Positions 34,033-49,000 of a stretch of 64,000 nt of DNA are shown here, piece after piece. Made by a program: the position numbers and the translations under genes. Every line of letters begins with the position of its first letter. The stretch's first letter is position 1. The notes beneath the pieces were generated by a model that saw only the letters and a list, made by a program, of their open reading frames with translations, was not told where the DNA came from and searched no databases. This DNA comes from Onchidella celtica (lineage: Eukaryota > Mollusca > Gastropoda > Systellommatophora > Onchidiidae). The stretch spans positions 6,775,457 through 6,839,456 of the forward strand of contig OZ007569.1 of the NCBI GenBank assembly GCA_963931925.1, in the 5' to 3' direction.

Positions 34033-37000
34033 CTGTTGATGGTAAGCAAATGAAAAATTAGTAGTACACGCTTATAATCATATTCATGAGTAGGTTTCAT
34101 GTCTGGCACAACGAAAATAATTTTTTTTCCCCTAATGTTATCCTCCTAGGTCATGTCTCCAAGTACTCATTCTAAACATTTTTATTTGGATTTTCTAACG
34201 GTCACTTTATGAATGCAGACTGCATATTATCATGAAAATCCCGAACCAGAAGTCTTGACCTTTCAGAACAATTATGCCAACCTTCCCTCTCTTCCTCTAC
34301 CCGCAAGTACGACCATCTGAAAATCACAGCTCAATCATTCAGCTCTTACCAACACAATAAGAATATTTTCAGCCCATTTCTTTTGTGTTCAGTCTTCAAC
34401 AGAATATTTTTTTTCCTATATCTACAACCATTATCTGATATATGCTAAGTGCAAATCAGCCATCTAGATGACCACTACAGTAAAGGACACCTCAAAAGGC
34501 AATTATACCCATGCCATGTAAAGGCAAAATGAAACTGTCGCATAGTTACGATTTTCACAAAAAGCAGCACACAAACACAAAACTTCACGGATCACATAAT
34601 GTTTTTCATACATATAATTTTTATAATGTGCATACTGCCATCACTGTCTTGCACTTTACTGGACTGGCCTTTATTCTCAAACCTGGCAGAAATTTTTTTT
34701 TGGGTTAGAAAAAATTATTTCTCATGTCCCCCCAATACTCTGAACACAGGATAGTCCCACAAAATAAGGGAGGATTGGCAGTCCTGTAATTAACACTGCC
34801 AGTTTCAAAACAGGCAAAGACAAACCTGCTGCTGATGCAGGCACATAGGTAGGGGCTGCTGTTGTTGCTGTTGCTGTTGTTGCTCGTGCAGCTGCTGCTA
34901 CTGCTGCCGTGGCCGCTGCTCTGTTTGCTGCTGCTGTTGTTCTGTTGCCTCCTCTCCTCTGATTGGCCCTGTTTCTTGCCCCTCTACGTGGTGCAGTGGT
35001 GGTGGTGGCAGCTGTGAGATTGGTGGCTCCCGCCACTGATGTTGCTGCTGTGACATGTGATGGGCCAGCAACCACACCATCAAATTTGTCTTGCTCAACT
35101 ATGTAGAGTTGACAAGTGCAATCATTGGTTAGGCATGAAATTTATTCTTGAAAGTGAATACATTTTAAGTGCTGAAATAATTTACAATCTTTTAAACTTA
35201 CATCCTTCTGTTGCACCTAGCAACACAGATGTAAAAACAACAGTGCCACTCTAATCTTGGGATTTCATTTGAAAGTACATGTAGAAGGGATGACAGAAAT
35301 CCAAAGAAAGATGAGTGTTTGCCTTCTAGAACTTGTACTGAGGATAATAGCCTAGGAAAAAAAAAAATTAACTTTGTGAAATGCAAATCCCATAACACTG
35401 TGTTGGCATATAAGTACTGTCATGAATACCCAAAGTGAGAGGATGACTGAATGTTTATTCCAATGGGGACACAAAGACACCACTCTAGGAGCATCATGCA
35501 TGAGGTAACATAGTATGGGCAGACAGCCCCTCTAGAAGTTTGGTCTTCTATGTGGATGTCTATATAATTAACACATGGGGACATAACAGTGATTAACACT
35601 TTCTCTGTGTTGTGCAGCTGCATACTAACACTGATATACTGCAGACTTCTGTGAAATCGTGGTAAAAAATTTGGTAGTGAATGAGTTAAAACTAACTACA
35701 TGAAATAAACCCCCTAGGGACCGTTCAAATATGATATAACGCGGCGGGGGGGTCTGGCAAAAATGTGAGGAGGGGGGGGGGGGTGTGTCTCATGGAAAAG
35801 TGATATCACACCTTTTAGCCTACTTCAGTGTATTAGAAATAGATTGAAAACTAAGATTTTTTAAACATTTCAAACTAACTTTCATTTGCTCTCGTGTAAG
35901 TATATCTAGAATCTAGGTTATTTGTGTAGTTGTTGTATGTCAATTTCCATTTGAATACCTACAGTACAGCTATTTCTTTTTCTTCTTTAATACATTTCAT
36001 GCTCCCCATTGCCTACAAGCCTAGATTAGATCTAGATCTTTCCTTCCAGATTATCACAAATCTCTAGGCAATTAGAGAGTTCATATACTTATAGTTATAT
36101 AGGCCTATAGACTATGGCAAAATCCTGTTGTATGTTGTGATTTCTTAGGAATTTGTTTTTAAAGATATAGATCTAGCAAAATGTCTAGGTAGTAGGTAGG
36201 CCCGAAAAAGCGTTGGCACTCTTAGTTTCTTTTACAACTAAATATAGTGTTTTTAGGGATGTTTTAGTTGTGTAATTTAAATTTTGTAATAAAAACTCAT
36301 AAATGTATTTAGATGATTTTATCATGCTGTTTTAAGTCAAATAAGTCAACGCAATAAAGAAAACACTGAATATGCTGAAAAAACTAGATCTCTAAATCCA
36401 TTCAAGAAAACAATAAATTTAGTTGTGGAAAAAAAAGAGTGGCAACACTTTTTGGGGCCTACCTAGCCTTTACCTACAAAAAAGTGTCAGACCTTAAGGG
36501 GAAGTCACTCTGCGGTAAAGCCCCCGATTTTTTTTTACGAGAAATTCTTATCAACAAAGGATTATTTAAATTTCAATAGTCAATTCAGCTCACAATAGTC
36601 CATTGTCTCAGCTATTTCTATGCCAAATATGCCTTTGTGTCTTTAATTTATCAATGCATTTTACTATTTCGAAGTAGTCTAACATTTAACGTATAATGTC
36701 TTATATATTGTCAAATGTGTGATATCACGGGGGGGGGGGGGGGGGGGGGGGGGGTGTGTGTGTGTGTCTGGCAAAAAATGTGAGGAAGTGTGAGAAGGGG
36801 GGGGGGGGGGGGGTCGTCTGAAAATCCCCCAAAAAAGTGTGATATCATATTTGAACAGCCCCCTATGGAATAGTAATCCTTTTTTGTGATTTTCAAATAC
36901 CCCTGATGCTAAGTTTGTATAGGCAGTCAATACTCACTCTTTCTCTGAGCAACTAATTCTGTTCTCCTCTTTTTCAGTTCATCGTTCAGCTGTTCTACCA

Positions 37001-40000
37001 TTCTGTCAATATAGCTGTCCAGAGCAATTGCTTGTAACTGGGATGTGATGGGGGTGCGGCAATTGGGACATTCTTTTTTCACCTTCATCCACTGACTAAT
37101 ACATAACTTGCAAAATACGTGTGCACAGTTCAGAGAAGTTGCCTGCAAAACAAGTTGTATTAATTTATATTACAATGGGAAAATGAAAACAATGCCATGA
37201 TGTACTTTGGGGGGGGGGAAGAATAGTAGTTGTTTTAGATACCAAGGATTTTACAATAATGACACTGAATCATGTTATTTTTTATTCACTAGTGTAAGGA
37301 CCCGTTCAAACGGGTTGCAATATCATCTTGCTGAAATTTACTCAGGCGGCACACAGATTATGTAGATCAAGGTAGAAAACAACGCGCACAATAGGCACAC
37401 AGATTGTGTACATCTAGGTAGAAAACAACTCACAACTGGCACAGTAACACCCGCATGGCCCGTGCATAAGGCAGACGGCACGGAAACTCATGCCTTCAAA
37501 CTTTGAAACGCAACCGGAAGTCTAAAGTCGAAACAAAACAAAGGCAGGAGGGAGGCCATCATTGTTGAGGAGAAAGCATTATTCGATATTTTTAGGCCTA
37601 TTTTCATTTATTACAAACTTATGGTACTTCGCCTTCATGTCAAAGGAATAGACATAGTAGCAAAAAGAACAATCTTTCACGTGTAATTTTTTCAGGTCTG
37701 GGCATTTCTTCCTCGCAGCAGTGAATTTTTTTTCCTTGCTGTTTTTTTATATAGATGTATTAATATTACAGTAATATTTATTAGACAAGATATGGTCAAG
37801 TTACTGTCCTTTCAAAATTTCAGGGAAAGAGATACTGTTTCTCTGATATGAGGTAATAGTAATATGCATCTTACTATAATTGAGCTAAAGGGTGAACCTG
37901 TAAGCAGCTAAAACTTCACGACTACGCCATAAAAAATTATGATACCTGGTGTACCGCATCAATTTTTGATGAAGAGTTACATGGACACATTTATTTTGAA
38001 CCAAAATCAGTCTTTACTATTATTTATATCAAACTTTTTTGAGCCGCAAAAACAGAGGCGCATTTTAATCGGATGGAACCGAAAAGTGTGACCGGAAATT
38101 ATGCCCTTGACCTCTCTTTACATATTGGTGGTAGAATATCGAAGTAGTCACATCTGTGTATTCCTACGTAACTTCGATTGATCATTACATCGAATCCGAA
38201 TGCTGCTCTTAATGTAGCCTAGATCTAGATCATACAGTTGGACTTCCTACGAAGAATCTGCAAGATTTACCTTGCGCTGGGCGGCTAGTTTAATATTATG
38301 CTGCCAAGAAACCGATATGCAGATGATCGTGGCAAGCACAGATAAAAGAGAACTCAAATAACTCTTCTTGAAAGCAGTTTTTCCACGAAACCAAAAATTC
38401 TATAAACACTACTACCATTACACAGTAATATTCTTTGGAAAAATTACTGGTGGGGCATGAGCACAGCAGTTAAAATTCCAGCCATGAAGAATTTTTCAGG
38501 CCAACTTTCACCCATTGTGGCAAGGCACACCGAGTTTTCTAAACTTACTACTCCACTGCATCTGACACCTTTAGTGACTATAGATATAAAGACAAGAATG
38601 TAATCCAACTCTTCAAAGCACACACTTTCAACTTCAAACATGCTAATTTGTAGATCATTATCCAATTACTTGTGAGTCCAATTAAGTTGTCTTGATCCAG
38701 ACTTCGGTGACATGACAGCATTTACTGAATGGGGGACAAGGTGGTCTAGAGGCAAGGTGCTCGCCTCTCATGCCAAGGGTCCCGGGTTCTAAACCTGGGC
38801 AGTGCAGGCATGTTGGAAAGTGGATTTTTCTCATATTTTCAAGACCCTGGTCCTATTGGGGGGTAGGATCGAGTAGTTCTTGGAAATTGGATTTTTCTCA
38901 TATTTTCAAGTCCCTGGTCCTATTGGGGGGTAGGATCGAGTACCTAGTCTTCTCGGATAAGGACGAAAAAATTCGGAGGGCCCGTGTGCACGTTAAAGAT
39001 ACCTTGGCAGTTGGAAATCGTAAAGAGCAGGCCGAAAGGCCGCTGCCCGGGCAAAATTGAAATTAATAGATTAAAATTTATCCATATCACCCCCCCCCAG
39101 AACAAGAAATAATAAAACAAGTAAAGTGAGGTGTAAATGCCAAGGGCAGCGAACCTCCTAAAATAAAGACCTCAAATCCATGGGAAACCCTTCAATGTGA
39201 CCAGAGAAAGTGAATACTCATATGACAGGCACTTGTTGACAGGAAGAGTTCCTGGAGAAAAGTCCTATACTTATCTTGGCTGTTACATTTATTACACCAA
39301 TTACAGACAAAACTGAGACTGGTCATTCTAATTTTTGAAGCAAGTCATTCCAAAATGAGGCAAATTACTAATGATTCCTCTCCATGTGGAATTGCTCATC
39401 TCATGTTTCCAATGATTGGTCAAGTCCCAACATGTTCCAATCTCAGAGGCTGAAGGAGATTAAAAGTAAATCTGCAAGGCCTACTCACCTTTATGAAGAG
39501 CTCATTGCAGATAGGACACTGTAACTCCATTTCCATTAGGTCTACAAAATTTGATAAAACATCATCTCTTGCCTTCAGTACTTGGAGTTTGGCTGTTTCA
39601 CTTTCTTCTTTTGTTTCATTGAGTTGAACTTCAAGTACTTTTTGTTCCATATCTTTTTTCTCTATAATCTGATGATGAATTTGACATTAAAACCATAAGG
39701 GGTAATTATTCTCCAAGGACAGACATAAAGTAATGGAATATAAAACAGCATTTTGTCTGAACTTCACAAATCTGAAACAACATACATCATGTGACAATAT
39801 GTGACTTAAAACATAAGACTCAAATATATAAAATCACAATCCAAATTCACTTGCACATTAATTTACATATCTGCTACATACACATAGAGCTTTCAGCAAT
39901 TTCTTAGTTTCTGCTGAGCCAAATATTTTGATTACCTGTTCATATAATTTTCGAGATCATTGGCATTGTAATCTGATGCTAATGATGACTTTCACATACT

Positions 40001-43000
40001 AACCTACGCTCATACATAAATACCCCATGATTTCAGGTAAAATTATAACTAGAAAACAGGGTTGTCGTTTTCTTGAACATGGTACAAGTAGCCCAGCCTA
40101 CAGTATACATAAACAGAAACAACCTTCAAACTTTCTTACCTTTTCTAAGTTTTGTTTTTGGTCTAATAACTGCTGTTCAAGTGCCTTGTTTTTTTCTTCC
40201 AAGGCCTTTTCCATCTCTTTTTGCAGGCTGTCTTCAACCTAAAACAAGATGGCAACAATTTCCAAACATTGCTCATGTCAAGATAATCTATTTTTGAGTT
40301 TCTGAGGCTTCCAACAGAAATGAGACTTCGAAATACTGATCTTAAAACTACAGCTACCGCAAAGCGATAAATGATCTCAATTTACTTCTCAAAGTATACC
40401 ACACTAACAGAAAGCTTCCTTCTGCCCCAGCATAAAAGTGATATTTCTTAACCCAATAGTTTATAAAGTCAAATTCACATGTACTGACATGATGATAAAA
40501 TGACAGTACTGAGAACTGGAGATTCCCAGAATACAACTTGATCAATTGTCTATAAAAACAACACAAAATTTACCTGCTTCTTTTCAATTAGTAGAGCTTC
40601 CTTCTGAGAAGTCAACTGTTTCATGAGGGTTTCTTCACGCTCTTTCACATTTGCTTCAAGTTCTGCTTGCATTTTTTGTCTCAACTCTTCTTTTTCCCTC
40701 TCCAGTTGCATCTGAGAAAAAAATATTAGATTTCATAGATTGAACATTACTTTAACCAGATATTTCTGGGATAGCTGTTAACACATGCAAATAAAAACAA
40801 AAACAGTGGAATTTGGTTACAATGAGAGGTCACGTTCCACCAAAAATGTCTCGTTCTACCCGAAGTCTCGCTATTCCAGGAAAGAGCCTAAAAGGCAAGG
40901 CAAAGAATTAAAACACTCCATTATTTGCAGGACATGCTAACAAGGGAGGTAACCATAAAAATAGTGGCGGATTTTAATGTCTACCTCCCTTGATCGCATG
41001 TCCTGTACATGAACGTACATTTAATTTCAATGTGACGGCAGATCTCAGCCTAGACTTCGGTGTTTGTTTTTTTTTTGTCTTTCTGTGCTAACAGGAGACA
41101 TGTTCCGATCAAAATTACGAGAGAGTCAGATGCAAAAATTAGAGGCAGACATTTGTTTCCAGTGGTTTCCCATGCTGTATCATTCAAAGTATGGGAACAG
41201 ATTAGCCACGCGTTTGTGACACAGGGAGTGTAGGCATGTGGTCACGAAGCCTGGTGCAGACAAAGAGCATTATGCCGCACAGCGATCAATTATGATCGAA
41301 GACCGTTTTAATATAATAATTATCGCATATCACAGGTGGTGACCAGAGAGTGCACGTGTGTGACGAAGCTACAGGGTTGTAGCCTTCATGGCCTGCATTT
41401 GCCTCAGTGAGTGATGAGACATCAATGAGTGACGGTCACTAGGGAGAGAAAGCATACTAGGCCTAAGCGAGAGATGGCCAGGTGGGGCCACAATTCGCAA
41501 GGCAAGCATGTACTAACAAACAAAGAACGATGCATGTTGTTATTGTCTAAATGGACTGACTCTCAACATGCTGTTCTGCTGCCGCCCCCACCATTTGCCG
41601 TATGCACTGAAAATTAATTCTCTCACTATAGCAGGTGCTTTGATTATCGATTGCTGTTATTTGGGTATTTCATAATATAACTCATATAGTGGAAAAAGCG
41701 GGGATTTAAAATGTTCTTGCTATTGGCAAAGGTCTCATTATTAGCAGCGTCATTAAACATGATGGTCCACTGTATTATCATAAATCAACTGACTAATCAT
41801 AATATTCATGATCTAGAACATGCATGGGCAACCATTCATTTAATAATAGCCAGACCTGAAAAATATGAGGATGAAGAGGGCCAGATACTCCATTTCACAT
41901 TAAAAGCCTTTCTATAAATGGCATGTTATTTATTTGGATGTTGATTTTTAAAGACAAACTTCACACACCCATGTGTTTTATATTTCTTTTTTTTTACCAC
42001 TTAGAGACCTGCGTGTAAAGTTAGTTTCAATCTACCTCATTTGAGGTTCTTTCTTTCATCCTTTCACAAACACAAACTTTAAAATTGTCTAATAAAGCAG
42101 AAAGCGGACAGAATTTTTTTATTTTCACATGGAAGACGATCAAGGTATCGTCTCAAGTGACATAATACGCATTATTTCAAGTATCGAGAACTCCAGTTGC
42201 CAGGAACACTTGAAAACACTCTGTCAAACCCAGCACTTTGTGGCATGCTAGGCAGGACCCCCTGCACTTTTGATGGCGCTTCATGACATGCCAGACAATA
42301 ATGGGTGTAACGAAGTGCCGCGTAATGACCATCCACTGGCCTGTTCGACCGGTCCACCTTCCTGATCTATTGTTCCAAGTTATGTCTCAGGCTACCTACG
42401 GGTAGAGCAATTATCTCTGACCCGTCCACCTAATACCCCAGCGTCCGAGTTTGGCCACCGTAGAATCTTTGTGCACGTTTTTATGGCTCACGAACTCGAG
42501 CTAGCTAGAACCTCCCAGTTTCCCCCTCTGTAATTTTCTGTAATTTTGAGTTTCTGTATATATTCCAGAGCAAATCTGGAGTCGTCAGTCCGCTTGCGAT
42601 AGACTCACTGCGAGGTCCTGCTCGTGCGAAGCAGTGTACCTGCCTGTAGAACTCAGGCGTGTATTTACAGTGTCTATTAAGGCCTGTATTAAAATTTAGC
42701 TCCTGTGGAGCGAGGTCCTGCTCACGTAGAGTGGTGTACCTGTCTGTCGTTCTTATTGTAAGACACAGACGTATATTTAACATAGCCTATACGGTGTGTT
42801 AAGTTAGCTCGTGTATAGAGCGTTTATGACTTTCAAGTTCGCGTAGGACTTAGTCATAGTAAATTACTGTATTTCTTGCTTTGTCAAAGCACGAAATAAG
42901 CTCAGTTAGAGCGGCGTGTGAGTCTAAGCTTAAAGTTAAAGTTAGCTCATGTACGCGGTGCATATATTGCACATATCTTAAGTTCTTAAGGAACTCGTTA

Positions 43001-46000
43001 ATTTCCAGTGTTGTACTCGCTTCTTGTGGCAGTGTTAGACCTGTAAGTCTCAGCGTGACCAGGCAGGCTTCTGTCCGTGTGTAGAGCATTGCACCCGGCG
43101 TTTCTGTTAATTGTACAGAACAGCGGGAAGGCTAGAGGCCAAGACCATAAAGTAACCCCCTGTTTTAAAGTATCCTGTGCATATTGTTAGGACATTTCGA
43201 TCCTGTTGTGTATCCTGTGACCAGAGCCTTATCAGGACATTAGTTATACATAGTTCTAGTAGTCATCTTATGGATGTGAACAGTGCTTTTATGTGGAGTA
43301 AGGACATATTTGTAATTGAGTGTATCCTGTAGCTGTGCCCAGGCCAGTATTGACAGTGTGACCTGTAGTGAATTTAAGAGAACATTATCTTTGTGGAGTC
43401 CAGTTTCCCAAGAGGACAGGCATTCTTCGGTTTAGGACCATCATCGTCAAGTTTACAGATTCAAGATATAGGACAAGTTTTAGTAACATTTTAGTTAGAG
43501 TAATTTTGGAAGAGTGTGGATATATTCTGTGTGAAACGTTCTTTGAGTGCAGAGCTGGTGAGATATACAACTACCTTTTTATCTGTGTTTTAGTGTAGCA
43601 TACTATAATCCATTTTATTGTCATTTCATTGCATTAATCAGAAACCTCTTCTTTCAGGGTAGTTAGTTTAGGTTATTGTTGTCACGTTTACTATCTTTGG
43701 ATCATTGCCATTTTAATATCTGTATGAAATATTTGTCCATCTCTTCTGACATGCTATTTAGACTATTTCACTAACATTAATTAAGCCCCCATCCCACGTG
43801 TCCCAATAAATTTATTGTGTGTATGACTGTAAAGCACTTGTTTCCATCGGTGTGTTGTAGTCCCTCATAGGCCGGAACATCCCAAGGTTGCAAACCGCAT
43901 TTGCAGTACCGTTGCCTGCACCTGCGCTTTGTGACAGTGGGTTAATCCTTGAAAACCATTTTGATAACGTAATATTTCTTATTTGATGCCTGCTATTGCA
44001 AACAATCGCAAGTTTCCAAAAATTTAAACCAATGTATTTTAGGTTAATTATTTAGCCCCACGTTTACGTGGAGTTACACAATTCAGGTCTCACATGAAAC
44101 ATCAGAATTGTCTGGAATACCTGTTTGTCTTGCATCTCCATTAGAATTGTCTGCTCTTTCTGTTTCAGTTCTTCTACTTCTTTTGCCTGGTTTTCTTTTT
44201 CTTGTCGTTCCCGTTCCAGTTGTTCTTGTACCTATAAGAGAAATACTTTGAACGTCAATTTTCATTTCACGTGATACAAAATGTCAAAGTTACAGCCACA
44301 AGATATTTCTAAACCTGAGTGAAAGTTTTCCATCCCATTTGCAAATTTTACTTTCTTACTCAGGTCAGCCATAGAATCTTCAGTCTTCAGCTTACAGAAA
44401 TTTTTGTCAACAGATGAATCGGTGCAATGCTGTAATCTTTCTAGCATAACTATACTCATTTTATTTTTTTACCATTCAAATTAAAACTGGTATAGTCTCA
44501 TTATGAGCCATTCTTTTCTATTCATTTATGAGAAATGGTTAAAATTTCATGTGACCTATTCTCTCTAACTTCACTTTAAAGGAATGTGTAAAATTGCTTG
44601 TGATATTTCATATACTCTTACCTCTTTCTGTTTAGCTTCTTTCTCCTTCAGTAATTTTTCCATCTCTTCTAACCTAGCCTGGTAGTCAGCTTCTCGGGCA
44701 GCTTGCTGTTTTTGTGATTCTTCCATTCGCTGACGCAGTTGTTTATTGGGTGAAACTTGCTGACTTGTTGTGTCTCCAACCTAAGAAAACGAAGACTTTT
44801 CAAACTGATGGAAAATCCTGGGGAGGGTTTACATTATAGCTTTTCTCTTTCTTACGTCTAAGGGATATGGAATGTTTTGCTAGATGTGGCCAATATCTTA
44901 CAATTTGCGCATTTCTGCACACGTCTACAATCTGTGTAACCATTGGTCAGAGACAGATAATGAATTCACTTGAAGAGTGCATGTTTCAAATTCAAAATAC
45001 ACTGTGTAGAGTTTTACCCTTTCAACAGCTTTCTTCCTTTTCACTTCTGTGTCATCATCTAACGATTCTCCATAACTTAAAGTGTCTCTGTCCTCTTTCA
45101 CTGAAGGATCAGTCTTCAATCTCTTGTTACTTTTCTTTTCAATGCGAACCTACAAGGAAAGACAAATCATGAATAAGCCAATGACATCCCTATTTTATAC
45201 CTTAACATCAAATTGTGCAAATCAAAATCAAACCCTAACTTCATTTTCCTTCAAATGAACAAGTATGAATAAGGGCACCTATATCAAGCATACCTCAGAA
45301 ATGTAAAGATGTCATTTGTAAGTATAAGACTCACTCAGGTACAAGATATTCTGGTACAAGATGATCTCATATCTTTACTATTTGTGGACTTGAGATTTTT
45401 CGTTGCAAAAGGCTTCTAAACCACTCAACACTCAGACTTCAAATTTTATATGGTGCATCAGAATGGATGTAAGGGTGCACAGTTTTTAATAGAAGTCTCA
45501 AATCGGTGTTGTTTTTTTTATTGGAAATTTGTTGTTTCGCCATGATTTAGATCTATTTCGAGTCATGGTTCGCCATTTTAAGGTTACGTTATCACTTCCT
45601 GTGATGTGTTCACCATCAAACACACTAACCCGTGCGCAAATCATGCTGTTGTACGGGATGCGCAGTGTGTCAACTCACAAAGGCAGAGCAGTAAGACTTA
45701 TTTAAAAACAAACAAACAAAAATAAAATAAACAAATAGTAACAGGCCAGATGAAGCAGGTCCATAATAACCACTCAGAACTGAAACTATATTCAAACCGA
45801 TTTATCCCGGGGGACCTCAGCTAGTTAACATATAATTCAAAAGAAGCTGATCCATATTTATTGAGGGTCCATTAAAGTAATACTCCATTTGTCTTACTGC
45901 TGCCCAGCTTTTCAACTGCTCCAGACAAGCAAGTATTTTCAGATTCAACTGAATGGTCTAAACCTGAAACACATTTTTCATCTAAAAAAGAATTCAAGAA

Positions 46001-49000
46001 GCCAATGGCATTGAACATAAAATGTCAGAAAAGGCACAGAATCTTTTGACTTGACTCTACAACATAAGAAGAGGCTTTTAAAAACAGCAACTCTCTTTAA
46101 CTTTCCATAATCTGTCTTTGATGTGGTTTCCTGAAGTGAAGGACTACACTAATAAAAAAAGTAATATGGACACTTCATTCATTGATTCATATTAAATCTT
46201 CAATTTCAGCACAGATTCTGTACTTACTCTTAAAGAACTGTAGAATCTGTATATAAAATCAGCAGGAGTATCTGCTGTGACTGGCACACCAAACTGAACT
46301 GTGTCACCTTCTTTAAGAGTGTAAGGGGTGAGTGGGGTTAACTGTTGTCCGTTGATATAAATTCCATTTAAACTCTGTGATGAGGAAAAATACAATAAAA
46401 TATTTTGAAATTTCACAATGTACTTATACATGTATTTCATACATAGTTCTTTTTTCTTTTTTCACACATATATCATATTGCCTGTCAGATTAAGCTGTAT
46501 TATACAGAAAGTGTTAAAAAAAAAACACGCATGCTTTGATCTTATTCCTTAAACAACAAACTACTGACCTTAATTTCCTAAATCAAATATTTCTCCATTG
46601 GAATGGCTTGAAACCCCATATTAACTAAATAATAATAATGAAGATCATTTATATAGAGACCAATCCAAACAGTTTGCTGTACAGGCACTTTACAGAAGAT
46701 CTTGTCCTCTCCATCTGCAACTCATCCTCTCTTTCTCTCTCTCTGACTCTATATATCTATCTCAAACACAATCTATTGCATACACTAGTCTTATGCTAGA
46801 CATACATTGTATACATAGACACACACACACATTACACACCAAAAGACAGAAACTAAACAACAATAAAACTGTAAAAAATAAAATTAAATGAATTGAGAAA
46901 ATAAATGGATTGGGAATGGGACTTCACTACGGCAAGTGTTTTTTAAAATTAACTCAGAGCATGTAACATCATTAAGGCACACAAAGTCCAGATTTAGAGG
47001 AAGCAGAATACAGATTAAAGGAAAACAAAAATACACTTTTCCTTTACCCTCCCACTTTGAAGTTATCAACCAGACCCAGAATTCCAAGCCATTATGTTCA
47101 TTCTCTGCAGTCAAAACAGATACCATTGCTTTGCTTTGAAAAGTGAATGATTATTTAAAGAAGATTTACTCACCTTGTTATCAGAAATGGACCATGTTTT
47201 ATCTTCTTGCTGTTTTATGATGGCGTGGCATCGAGAGATCATGTTGTTCAATATGGCATAGGTAACATCCCCTGATCTTCCTATCGTTATCTGGGAAGAA
47301 AAATCAATTTTCTGAATTTTTTATAACAATGAACAAACCAAAACTGAAACTAGAGTGAAACTGTAAACTCCACTTCTGAAATATCTTTAAAAACACTTAC
47401 ACTGCTACATTTTCACGCTTTCCTGAACCATCCTCAACAGGTGAGAACAAAAATGTAACAATGTACTCAATCTTCAAAAACAGGAATGTTTTAGTTTTTC
47501 TAAATTTTATCTTTGAGTTTGATCAATTTTGGGTTTTTTTAAAAGTTAACCCTCGTCCTGCGGGAGGCCACTATATCGGCCTGCGGGGGGCCAATATATT
47601 GTATAGCAACGCTGCTCCTCGTGTTTTGTTTATTCGGTTGCTGTGACTATTGTTTTTTTCACATTTTTTTTTCCACACGATTTTTGTGTGTTTATCTACC
47701 CTGTCACCCCTACTATGTCTAACAAAATGGCATAGTCCGATTACGTTTATTATGATGCAACTATTCATAACTATTGGTCATACTCATGTAACAGTACTGA
47801 CGGTCTGAAGTTCGAACTGGGGAAAATCCTGGGGAAACTTTTGACTTTGATGCTGGTTGTCGTCTGTAGATGTGAAATGAGAAGAAAGGGGCCATCTGCA
47901 TATCTGAGAAACTGTTCCATGTCTGTAATGATCAATTTTGATGTAATTAGGCATGCTGCATAAGGGCATCTGTCTGTCGGTTTTTCATCAGGGAAAACTG
48001 GGAGAAAATGACCGACTTCGTTGTCTTTATCTGATGTAATTAGAGAGACTAGCCGATCCGCGCAAGATAAATCTTGCAAATTTTTCTTGTACCAAGCCCA
48101 GCTGTATATCTACATGTAGATCTAAGTCGCATTATACACTTGGATCCGATGCAAAGATGAATAAATCTTTTTGTTACACCACGATTCCTTGCAGAATACA
48201 CCGATGTGATAAAACGACTTTCGGACGGAAATGTGTAAATATAGTGACGTAGAGCGCAGTTTCCCGTCACATTTTTCGATTCTACCCGATGAAAATGCGT
48301 CTGTTTTCGCGGCTCAAAATTTTAAAAATATAATTAATAGTAAAGACTGATTTTTGTCCAAAATGAATGTGTCCTCGTATCTCTTCATCAAAAATTGATG
48401 CAGTACACCAAGTTTCATGACTTTTGATGTCGTAGACACGAAGTTTTAGCTGCTTACAGGTTCACTCTCTAGCTCAATTATATAGTAAAATATTGTGTCG
48501 CTTTGATTAAACCACTTTTCAGTACATGTATACAAGTAGGCCTACTCTACGAGCTGGAAATCTAATCTCTTGCTAAAACTAACATCATAGTATGTGGAAA
48601 CTTTACATAGATGGAGGAGGGAGAAGGCAATGCCGCGATACACGTGGTTAGTAAATTAAGCGCCTGGCTTAAAAAAATAATTTGCTCACCTGAATGGCCT
48701 GATTTAGAGTCAAAAAAAATAAAAAAAGCACCGAGGTCTTGGGAAAAGGACAAAACGTGAGTTAAACGGCATGTACATGCAGAAAATTCTAGATTATGGG
48801 CCTTCTATTTAACAACAGAAGTTACTGCATATCATCACAGGTACTTTATCCAAATGTTATATAGGGGTCACTGACGATTTATGCACCACTATTGTTATTG
48901 CATCCTAAAGTAAACATGATACACGGGCTGAAAAGGAACTGATTGACCTGACCGCCGAGGTTATCGGCAACACGCAAACGATCGGCTGACTAGCTATCCC

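Noticed and set aside
34722-35098. Gln-rich and Ala/Thr-rich frames as a separate gene
   Set aside because: Explained by the RNF8 exon 34826-35098. The Gln-rich reading is the same exon in another frame.
36679-36930. Proline-rich open frames
   Set aside because: Products of the poly-G tracts of the transposon read in reverse.
38731-38805. tRNA gene
   Set aside because: Box A and B are present, but box B reads GTTCTAAAC instead of GTTCGANNC, and the head runs straight into a repeated SINE body.
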